This document shows, in pieces, positions 1 to 5,465 of a stretch of 15,884 nucleotides of DNA. The translations under genes and the position numbers were made by a program. This stretch comes from an uncultured Clostridia bacterium (GTDB taxonomy: Bacteria; Bacillota; Clostridia; Lachnospirales; CAG-274), in NCBI GenBank assembly GCA_947589405.1, contig CANQBT010000041.1, forward strand, positions 1-15,884. The letters run 5' to 3'. The first letter of the stretch is position 1. Each line of letters opens with the position of its first letter. The notes under the pieces were generated by a model. The model saw only the letters and a list, made by a program, of their open reading frames with translations, was not told the origin of the DNA and did not search any database.

Positions 1-107
1 GAAGGAAGTGAATTCCTTCTGCGGATTAAAGTCTGCGACGCTTTTTGCAAGTCGTTCACTTTAACAATTTATATTTTTAGTCGAATTTTACTTTTTTCGA
101 CAGTCTG
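1..107. other. Left-edge non-coding or gene-tail sequence
   Basis: No gene can be assigned. The plus strand is open in one frame from base 1 to a TGA at 106-108 (35 codons), directly in front of a plus-strand terminator. It could be the 3' end of a plus-strand gene lying to the left, but the predicted residues show no motif I recognise. Bases 1-19 form a short hairpin (GAAGGAA, GTGAA loop, TTCCTTC). A read-through intergenic repeat is equally possible. Confidence 0.25.
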
Positions 108-149
108 AGCCATTGCCTTATGATTTCATCAAAAGGCAATGGCTTTTTT
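108..149 (+). terminator. Plus-strand intrinsic terminator
   Basis: A perfect 12-bp stem (AGCCATTGCCTT at 108-119 with AAGGCAATGGCT at 133-144) encloses a 13-base loop and runs into six T residues (144-149). The T tract lies only on the plus-strand side; the minus-strand exit has no U run. It therefore ends a plus-strand transcript coming from beyond the left edge. Confidence 0.75.
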
Positions 150-169
150 GATTTGCGGGTGGTTTTTGT

Positions 170-360
170 TCATATATGCGTCAGCCTAATGCATTGCCAA
201 AGAGTTCCTTCTCCTTCCTCTAGCCTCCCCTAGCTCAATTTTATATTGAGCTAGAGGAGGGGAACATTGCAGCGGAAGAATTATCCGCCAAGCCATAGGC
301 TTGCTTTTGCGAAGCAAAAGTGCTGAACTTTTCAAACATTGTTTGAAATAGTAGAAGGGT
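170..360. repeat. Hairpin-dense intergenic element, possible MITE or structured RNA
   Basis: Several inverted repeats stand in close succession. A 16-bp stem with one mismatch (224-239 with 245-260, loop 5) is built on TAGCTCAAT/ATTGAGCTA. GCGGA/TCCGC follows at about 270-286, then CTTTTGC-GAA-GCAAAAG at 304-320 and TTCAAAC-ATT-GTTTGAA at 331-347. A 75-codon minus-strand open frame crosses all of them but has no ribosome binding site and an implausible composition, so I treat it as non-coding. Similar short sequences (TCATATATGCG at 170-180, TCATATTTATGCG at 419-431) flank the block and could be a degenerate target duplication. Whether the element is repeated in the genome cannot be seen here. 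Confidence 0.4.
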
Positions 361-370
361 CGCCTAAAAA

Positions 371-410
371 CAAAAAACAAGCTGCCATATTTTAATTCAA
401 TATGACAGCT
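371..410 (-). terminator. Terminator of the pectate lyase / small peptide operon
   Basis: A 12-bp stem (380-391 with 399-410, one G-U wobble, 7-base loop) is followed on the minus strand by TTGTTTTTTGTTTTT. It lies about 60 bases beyond the stop codon of the 52-residue peptide gene. It is the first good minus-strand terminator after the pectate lyase, which suggests that both genes share one transcript. Confidence 0.75.
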
Positions 411-471
411 CATTTTATCATATTTATGCGACTACTCACGCTACAATAAACAACGAATAGTCATTTTTTAT

Positions 472-630
472 TTACTGTTTGTTACCAAACATATCGTCAT
501 ACTTTTCAATGACAGGATCACCGTTTGAACCGCCGTCAACAAGAGTATTGGGCGCAGTACCGCTTGCAGTAATAATACTGTCGTTTTTAAACAATAATAC
601 TGTCATTTCGGGTTTAACATAATTATTCAT
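472..630 (-). CDS. 52-residue hypothetical peptide coupled to the pectate lyase
   Basis: This small gene is read directly from the sequence. It starts at an ATG (628-630), encodes 52 residues and stops at TAA (472-474). A strong GGGAGG ribosome binding site lies 7 bases before the start and overlaps the TAG stop of the pectate lyase, so the two genes are only 12 bases apart and probably translationally coupled. The product begins MNNYVKPEMTVLLF, continues KNDSIITASG, has a Gly/Asn/Asp-rich middle and ends EKYDDMFGNKQ. It has no signal peptide, membrane segment or cysteine. The N-terminal pattern (Y-x-KPE, hydrophobic, F, acidic, I-I-T-x-SG) resembles short uncharacterised peptides I recall from many gut Clostridia; that likeness is from memory, not a search. 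The function is unknown. It could be a modified-peptide precursor, a small regulator or a partner of the secreted enzyme. Confidence 0.72.
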   Translation of the reverse strand: MNNYVKPEMTVLLFKNDSIITASGTAPNTLVDGGSNGDPVIEKYDDMFGNKQ

Positions 631-642
631 TATTCTGCCTCC

Positions 643-3258
643 CTACTGTACCATACTGTAAATTTTGGTATCTGATTCGATCTTCTCACCGGCAAGAGTT
701 ATAACATAAGGCGTTACCTTTATTTCCTTACCGTCAGGAATATCTGATATTGTATAAGCATATTCATATTCCTTTTTAAGCTGTTCCGGCTTTACGGCGG
801 AATCCTTTAAGGATCTGTATACCTTGTTGTTTTCTGCTCCTGCCTTAGCAACTGCTCTTTCGGCTTTTTTGCCGTCTGACTCAAATATGAAGCCTGCTTC
901 TTTATATTCAACGCTGCTTACACCTGCTATAAAGCTTACGCTTCCGTCTGCCTTTTTCTCTGTGATAACATCTGATTTATTCACATCGCTTATAGGCGGC
1001 TGAGCTTCCGTAATAGCCTGTGTTGTCATTTCGGTAGATGGTTCCTCAGACTCAGAGCCTTTGGTAAAGCCCAGATATGCTATTCTGATCTTAGATCCTG
1101 CCGTAAATATATAATACACGGTTCCCTTTTTAACATTAAATCTCACAACGTCAAATCTATGGGTAGCTCCGGCATTTACAACAGTCTTAATATTGCTGAC
1201 ACCATCGGTAATATAGCTTGTTTTAGGAGTTGAACCCGAACCTGTACGTATTGCCGTAGTCATTACACCATCATCGGGAGCAGTTACGGCAATAAATCCG
1301 CCTACCTCAGGTATTTCAGGACCTCCGTTGTACTTGCTGCCGTCCTTATGTCCCGGATTATTGGTTCCTGTAATATAGCCGTCTATATCATAGGAATATC
1401 CGTCTTCTGAAATATAAGTGTTGTTTCCCTTGTTATATGAGAAAGGCTCTCCTGACCATAAGCCGTTTGTAGGAGTTGTTGAAATATTTTGCAGATCCCA
1501 TACATAATCGTCTTCAAGCTTGCCGCCTTCCTTTGGCGCTTCTGTCGTTCCTTCGGAAGGCTTTTCAGGCTCTACAGGCGCCGTACCCTCAACGCTTAAG
1601 CCGCCTGCCTTTAAAAGAAGTGAGTCATAATTCTGTATTGCGCTTTGAAGGCCTGCAATTATACCGCCGTTCTTATTGTCCTTAGATGTAAAGGTCCACT
1701 TGAGATCTCCGCCGTTCATTCTTCCGGCGCCTTTTTTGACATTATCTCTGGCTGTCTCTGCCGTATCGGGAGTGTAGCTGTACATGCTTGCGTCTGTGTC
1801 AAAGTTGTTATAAGCCCAGCCGCCCTTTAAGGCTTTGACTGTTTCAGGCACCTTGTCCTTTGGATCGGCAACGCTGTAGGCGTCTATCTGACCTTCAACT
1901 TCAGAATTTTCCTGATTAAAGAAAGTATCCTGACCTGTCATATAGTTGCCGTATTCCTTTATCATGCCGCCGTCCTGATTTGAAAGATTCTTGCTTCCGC
2001 TGTATGACCCTGCGCTTCTGTAGGCATCGCTACCCTGTGAACCTATCATCATTGGCATTGAACAATTTTCAAAATAATTGTTTTCTACAAATACGGAAGC
2101 GTTTTCACAAGCTGCCGCTCCATAGCCGTTGCCTTCGTAATAGTTATTATATACATGAGTATTGCCTACCACACATCTTGGATGACGAGAATCTGAATGA
2201 TCAAACCAATTGTGGTGATATGTAACATTTACTTTAGCGGTAGGATCAAGCTTGTTGTTAAGCTCCCATTGACCGCCGGAAAAGGTTGACTTTCCCGTAT
2301 CATAGAAATGATTATATGAAACAGTTATATAATCTGAGCGTGCCTTCATATCTACAGTACCGTCACCCTTTTTCTGGTCCTCTTCTGCGCCGGGAGCGCC
2401 ATAATAGAAGTCCATATTATGAATGAATATATTGTAGTTATCGGTATCAAGTGATATTGCGTCGCCGTCGGTACCGTTGCAATGCCACATTATAGCTGCA
2501 TTTCTTATTTCAATATTATTCGTTCTCTTAAGTGAAAGTCCCCAGCCGTACATAGTAGCGTCATGTCCAACGCCCTCTATAGTTATATTCTTTGCGTCCT
2601 GTACTCTCATAGTTGAGTCGAGATTTATACCGTCAGGCTTTCTTACCTTGCCCAATATTCTCACATCAAGAGGAACATTTAAGTTTTTAGCCTTTGAGAT
2701 AATGGCATTTATGCCTTTACCCATATCCTCATGACCTTCTATGGTAAGACTGTCTCTGTTAGCGTCGGTAAGATATACAACGATCGCATCGCTCTTTAAT
2801 GTTCCGTCCTGATTATAGGCGCCTGTCGTATACTTATTGGGTGAAGCTGCTGAAAAGGCAAAGCCCTCTCTTAAATAATTTACTGCTTTAAGAGTACCTG
2901 TTTCTGCTGCTGCCGCTGTTTCCTCTGCTCCTGATACAACAGGGACTACCTTCATCACATAATCTCCTGCCGCAAGTCCAAGAGCGTCTGCTCTGAAGCA
3001 GTCCTTATACTCTCTTACAAGCATATCGTCAAGCTTTGCATACTGACCGCTTACAGGCTTAATATATACATTATAGCCCTCCGCTCCCGTATATGCAGAC
3101 CATTTGACATATGCGCTTTCATTCCAGCCTCCGCTTTCGGTAACAGTAACAGTACTTTCAGCTGCTGTGACCACAGGCTGAAATACTATTATCTGTATGC
3201 TGATAAGCGTTAGAACCGCTGAAAGCATGATCCCGACAAGTTTTTTAAAATTTTTCAT
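643..3258 (-). CDS. Secreted pectate lyase, polysaccharide lyase family 1, multidomain
   Basis: The product is an 871-residue extracellular enzyme that cleaves polygalacturonate by calcium-dependent beta-elimination. Residues 1-33 are a signal peptide (lysine-rich start, hydrophobic core, cut near TAA). Residues about 38-125 look like a fibronectin type III fold. Residues about 130-550 are the right-handed beta-helix of family PL1. Asp264 and Asp266 (TDGDAISL) and Asp299 and Asp303 (GDGTVDMK) fit the calcium ligands, and the block HSDSRHPR with Arg358/Arg361 followed by HVYNNYY (368-374) fits the catalytic arginine segment. A Pro/Glu/Thr linker (about 557-580) leads to a beta-rich module (about 583-735) that may be carbohydrate-binding, then a second Thr-rich linker and an unnamed C-terminal module (about 760-871). 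There is no SLH or sortase signal, so the enzyme is probably released or held by its modules. The start has AGGAGG 7 bases upstream. The lyase assignment is firm; the accessory domain names are tentative. Confidence 0.93.
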   Translation of the reverse strand: MKNFKKLVGIMLSAVLTLISIQIIVFQPVVTAAESTVTVTESGGWNESAYVKWSAYTGAEGYNVYIKPVSGQYAKLDDMLVREYKDCFRADALGLAAGDYVMKVVPVVSGAEETAAAAETGTLKAVNYLREGFAFSAASPNKYTTGAYNQDGTLKSDAIVVYLTDANRDSLTIEGHEDMGKGINAIISKAKNLNVPLDVRILGKVRKPDGINLDSTMRVQDAKNITIEGVGHDATMYGWGLSLKRTNNIEIRNAAIMWHCNGTDGDAISLDTDNYNIFIHNMDFYYGAPGAEEDQKKGDGTVDMKARSDYITVSYNHFYDTGKSTFSGGQWELNNKLDPTAKVNVTYHHNWFDHSDSRHPRCVVGNTHVYNNYYEGNGYGAAACENASVFVENNYFENCSMPMMIGSQGSDAYRSAGSYSGSKNLSNQDGGMIKEYGNYMTGQDTFFNQENSEVEGQIDAYSVADPKDKVPETVKALKGGWAYNNFDTDASMYSYTPDTAETARDNVKKGAGRMNGGDLKWTFTSKDNKNGGIIAGLQSAIQNYDSLLLKAGGLSVEGTAPVEPEKPSEGTTEAPKEGGKLEDDYVWDLQNISTTPTNGLWSGEPFSYNKGNNTYISEDGYSYDIDGYITGTNNPGHKDGSKYNGGPEIPEVGGFIAVTAPDDGVMTTAIRTGSGSTPKTSYITDGVSNIKTVVNAGATHRFDVVRFNVKKGTVYYIFTAGSKIRIAYLGFTKGSESEEPSTEMTTQAITEAQPPISDVNKSDVITEKKADGSVSFIAGVSSVEYKEAGFIFESDGKKAERAVAKAGAENNKVYRSLKDSAVKPEQLKKEYEYAYTISDIPDGKEIKVTPYVITLAGEKIESDTKIYSMVQ

Positions 3259-3279
3259 CTCAATACCTCCTCGTATTAT

Positions 3280-3344
3280 ATGTTCGGAATAACATACTTT
3301 TCATATTATAATATCAGTATAACATACTTCCGACATTCAGACAA
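3280..3344 (-). promoter_or_regulatory. Pectate lyase promoter with direct-repeat operator candidates
   Basis: On the minus strand, TTGTCT (3339-3344), a 17-base spacer and TATACT (3316-3321) form a good sigma-A promoter that would give a leader of about 50 bases. An 11-base sequence, AAGTATGTTAT, occurs twice in the same direction (plus-strand ATAACATACTT at 3289-3299 and 3319-3329), spaced exactly 30 bases. One copy overlaps the spacer and -10 edge; the other lies just downstream of the expected start. ATGTT-N6-AACAT (3280-3295) also forms an inverted repeat. These positions suit a repressor, but the binding protein is unknown. Confidence 0.5.
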
Positions 3345-3536
3345 GGTATTATTTTCTTATTTATCATCATTGATACAAAATCGGTAAATCAATATAAGAT
3401 CCATATCGACATATATTTTGCTTTTTGCACAATATTTGTCGCAATATGTATTATTGACATGTAAATTGTTTGAATATAAAATAAAATCGTGGTTAAATAC
3501 CACTCCTTTTTTAGCGGACATTTTCAGTCCTATATA
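3345..3536. other. AT-rich intergenic region between spoVT and pectate lyase
   Basis: No gene is supported here. A 67-codon minus-strand frame (3357-3560) begins inside the spoVT terminator stem and lacks a usable ribosome binding site. The plus strand carries a promoter-like pair, TTGACA (3454-3459), 17 bases, TAAAAT (3477-3482). Only a few bases further lies a small hairpin, GTGGT-TAAAT-ACCAC (3489-3503), followed by a T tract. If active, it would make only a very short transcript. Confidence 0.35.
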
Positions 3537-3572
3537 AAACACCGGGTAATGACTTGCCATTACCCGGTGTTT
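3537..3572 (-). terminator. spoVT terminator
   Basis: A perfect 15-bp stem (3537-3551 with 3558-3572, 6-base loop) contains the GC core ACCGGGTAATG. On the minus strand the stem ends in GTGTTTTATATA. The arms carry AAA and TTT at their feet, so it may also work in the plus direction. It begins about 45 bases after the spoVT stop codon. Confidence 0.8.
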
Positions 3573-3616
3573 TACTTATTATCAACATATAGTTGGAGCC
3601 CTATTCTGTTTTAGTG

Positions 3617-4159
3617 CTACTGCTCCATCTGCTTTCCCAAGAAGCCGGCTGCCGTGCGTGCAAGCTTGCCTTCTACCTCGCCCATTATCTTGTCATCGCT
3701 GAGCATTACAATGGCGCCAAGCACATCGCCTTCACTTATGATCGGAGTAATAAGCTCATGATTATAATTTTCATTGTCCTCCTCCAGTATGGGAACAAAG
3801 TTACTGTCATTTCTGTTGGCAATATGCGTACTTCTGTTGTTTATGACCTCCTCCAGCTCTGAGCTGATGTGCTTTTCCATAAATTCCTTCTTTGCACCGC
3901 CGGATACTGCAATGATCTGATCCTTGTCAACTATACATGTAATGTGTCCTGCATTTTTTGCAAGACTTTCAGCATACTCTCTTGCAAATGCGCCAAGCTC
4001 GCCTATAGGCGAATATTTCTTTAATATAATTTCCCCGTCTCTGTCTGTAAATATTTCCAAAGGATCGCCTTCTCTTATTCTAAGTGTCCTTCTTATTTCC
4101 TTAGGTATAACCACTCTTCCGAGATCATCTATTCTTCTTACTATGCCTGTTGCCTTCAC
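3617..4159 (-). CDS. spoVT: Stage V sporulation protein T, AbrB-family regulator
   Basis: The product is a 180-residue DNA-binding regulator of late forespore gene expression. Residues 1-50 form the swapped-hairpin AbrB/SpoVT domain, with the diagnostic segment MKATGIVRRIDDLGRVVIPK and the following RTLRIREGDPLEIF, essentially the Bacillus subtilis SpoVT sequence from memory. Residues about 56-178 form the GAF-like ligand domain, ending in the typical AAGFLGKQMEQ; B. subtilis SpoVT has about 178 residues. The start is GTG (4157-4159) behind a very strong AGGAGGAGG ribosome binding site. The gene stands alone between the Fic toxin and the pectate lyase, with its own promoter candidate and terminator. 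The identification is firm. It implies that the organism forms spores or descends from spore formers. Confidence 0.97.
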   Translation of the reverse strand: MKATGIVRRIDDLGRVVIPKEIRRTLRIREGDPLEIFTDRDGEIILKKYSPIGELGAFAREYAESLAKNAGHITCIVDKDQIIAVSGGAKKEFMEKHISSELEEVINNRSTHIANRNDSNFVPILEEDNENYNHELITPIISEGDVLGAIVMLSDDKIMGEVEGKLARTAAGFLGKQMEQ

Positions 4160-4199
4160 AACAACTCCTCCTCCTTGAATTTTTATTTATCGATGTCAC

Positions 4200-4228
4200 T
4201 AGTATTTGTTTTAAACGGAATTTTATAC
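4200..4228 (-). promoter_or_regulatory. Candidate sigma-G-type promoter of spoVT
   Basis: On the minus strand, GTATA (4224-4228), a 17-base spacer and AATACTA (4200-4206) resemble the forespore sigma-G/F pattern (GHATR, then CATWHTA), with one mismatch at the first -10 base. It would give a leader of about 35 bases. spoVT is sigma-G dependent in B. subtilis, which supports the reading, but short AT-rich motifs arise easily by chance. Confidence 0.4.
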
Positions 4229-4340
4229 TATAAGACAAAAGCTCAAATTTTGGAAGTTTTTAAGGCGGGCATAATATAATATCACTTGAAGTTAAGCCAC
4301 AACACTTGCAAGTACAGGAAATTCAGACTACATATAATTG

Positions 4341-4380
4341 CATAAATAAAACCACCTGCTACAATAAATAACAGGTGGTT
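4341..4380 (-). terminator. Terminator of the Fic toxin-antitoxin unit
   Basis: A 9-bp perfect stem (AACCACCTG at 4350-4358 with CAGGTGGTT at 4372-4380) has a 13-base AT-rich loop. On the minus strand it is followed by TTTATTTAT. It lies about 55 bases after the fic stop. Between them is a 14-base perfect palindrome, CTATTTATAAATAG (4410-4423). Confidence 0.65.
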
Positions 4381-4433
4381 GGTAGCTCTAAATTTAGTGT
4401 TACCCAAACTATTTATAAATAGCCTATTGAACA

Positions 4434-5048
4434 TTATCCTTTTTCAATAGCTTCTTTTATTATTTTTACGAGATAATCATATTCCGAATAAGGTCCATCT
4501 GATGCCTTAACTAATGAATCCCTTACATAATTTGCATTTTCTCTCAAAAGCTGTTTATTCATTTTAAATCCATTTGCTTCTGCAAACTGTGTTGCAAATG
4601 TCATTACAGTTCTGGTATTTCCTTCTCTGAAAGGATGGACCTGCCATAATGCAGCGATCAATTTTGAAAATTTGTCTGCTGTTTCATTAATATCAAGCTT
4701 ATCCCATCTTACCGAGTTGATGGTATCAATTGCGGCTTCAACATCATTTTCTATACATCCCGGTATCGAATATCTCACAGTATCTCCGCCAAGAACCTTT
4801 TCTCCCTTTACTATAGGAACAATTCTTTCACAGCCTGCCCATTCATATATATCGCTAAATATATACTTATGAATTGCCTTTAGTCTGTCATAGTTGAATT
4901 CATTTCCATTTATCTTTTCATCAACGTCCATAAGCTTTATGTATGTTATATCCCTTTCGACCTTGTCCAACAGTTCTTCGTTTTTTATGCCAAAGAGATT
5001 TTTCAAAACAGGCACATCATCATATAAGTAAATATCTTTTTCTTTCAT
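4434..5048 (-). CDS. Fic-domain AMP-transferase, toxin of a class I Fic module
   Basis: The product is a 204-residue cytoplasmic enzyme of the Fic/DOC fold. Its family normally transfers AMP from ATP to Ser, Thr or Tyr of target proteins; class I toxins with a VbhA-type partner modify type II topoisomerases. The catalytic motif HPFREGNTR (138-146) is intact, with His138 as general base and Glu142 as metal ligand. The preceding helix region IFSDIYEWAG (63-72) and flap residues around YSIPG (93-97) also fit. It has no N-terminal inhibitory helix of its own, as expected when the inhibitor is the separate protein encoded just upstream. It starts 5 bases after the antitoxin stop with no strong ribosome binding site, suggesting translational coupling that keeps toxin below antitoxin. 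The pair is more AT-rich than the large surface gene, which may indicate acquisition. Family assignment is firm; the target is inferred. Confidence 0.92.
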   Translation of the reverse strand: MKEKDIYLYDDVPVLKNLFGIKNEELLDKVERDITYIKLMDVDEKINGNEFNYDRLKAIHKYIFSDIYEWAGCERIVPIVKGEKVLGGDTVRYSIPGCIENDVEAAIDTINSVRWDKLDINETADKFSKLIAALWQVHPFREGNTRTVMTFATQFAEANGFKMNKQLLRENANYVRDSLVKASDGPYSEYDYLVKIIKEAIEKG

Positions 5049-5053
5049 AACCG

Positions 5054-5257
5054 TTAAACACTCATAGCCTTATATCTGTTTATGGTAGCTTCAAGCACAT
5101 CGGAAATTTCCATATTGCCAAGAATATACTCATTGACAAGCTTTTTTGTTTCCTCTGTTGGTTCGGCTGCATCCAATGTAGATATACCCAAAGCGTCATT
5201 TGCTATCTTTTCTCTTTCAACTCTGGTTGTCTCGGACACAGAATATTTTTTTTGCAT
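5054..5257 (-). CDS. VbhA-like antitoxin of the Fic module
   Basis: The product is a small helical protein of 67 residues that should bind the Fic toxin and block its ATP site. I chose the ATG at 5255-5257 (protein start MQKKYSVSE). The ribosome binding site AGAGGTGA lies 5 bases before it and overlaps the alternative GTG at 5264-5266. The core (NDALGISTLDAAEP, then LVNEYILGNMEISDVLEATI) matches the antitoxin VbhA pattern of an inhibitory helix followed by a 'GxIxxxDxL' helix. Unusually, the canonical inhibition motif (S/T)xxxE(G/N) is not clean. In the best alignment by eye, the Glu-Gly pair is Asp-Ala (LDAAEP against LEGLEP) and the Ser position is Ile. Gene order and spacing strongly support the antitoxin role. 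Confidence 0.85.
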   Translation of the reverse strand: MQKKYSVSETTRVEREKIANDALGISTLDAAEPTEETKKLVNEYILGNMEISDVLEATINRYKAMSV

Positions 5258-5270
5258 AGTTATCACCTCT

Positions 5271-5306
5271 TGTTATATTATAACACGCATTATACTGTAT
5301 ATTCAA
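5271..5306 (-). promoter_or_regulatory. Toxin-antitoxin promoter with overlapping palindromic operator
   Basis: On the minus strand, TTGAAT (5301-5306), an 18-base spacer and TATAAT (5277-5282) form a good sigma-A promoter just ahead of the antitoxin ribosome binding site. A perfect palindrome, TGTTATA-T-TATAACA (5271-5285), covers the -10 box and the start-site side. This placement is typical of an operator. The antitoxin itself or another regulator may bind it. Confidence 0.6.
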
Positions 5307-5386
5307 CCTGATTTTTAATCAAGAGTTGCGTTTATGTACTCAAAAGTTTATTGATTGCCCTGATAAACCGAACCTTTATGCAATTC

Positions 5387-5455
5387 GGGCTGCCGCATTT
5401 GCGGCAGCCCTTTTCATTTTGGGAAAGGTGTGATTTTCCCTTTGGATATTATTTT
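5387..5455 (+). terminator. Strong plus-oriented terminator hairpins behind the giant surface gene
   Basis: A perfect 10-bp GC-rich stem (GGGCTGCCGC at 5387-5396, loop ATTT, GCGGCAGCCC at 5401-5410) is followed on the plus strand by TTTTCATTTT. A second hairpin, GGGAAA/TTTCCC (5421-5440), runs toward a T-rich stretch. On the minus strand, where the giant gene ends at 5466, neither stem is followed by a U tract. The signals thus point in the plus direction although no plus-strand gene is present. They may still stop the giant transcript as hairpins, or they may end a small plus-strand RNA starting in 5285-5386. Confidence 0.6.
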
Positions 5456-5465
5456 TTTGATATTT

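Noticed and set aside
186..413. 75-codon minus-strand open frame
   Set aside because: It runs through the terminator stem and several perfect hairpins, has no ribosome binding site and an odd composition; better explained as non-coding structured sequence.
3357..3560. 67-codon minus-strand open frame after spoVT
   Set aside because: Its start lies within the spoVT terminator stem. The internal GTG alternative has a GGAG directly abutting it, which is too close for initiation.
5258..5266. Upstream GTG start for the antitoxin
   Set aside because: The GTG lies within the ribosome binding site AGAGGTGA that serves the ATG at 5257.
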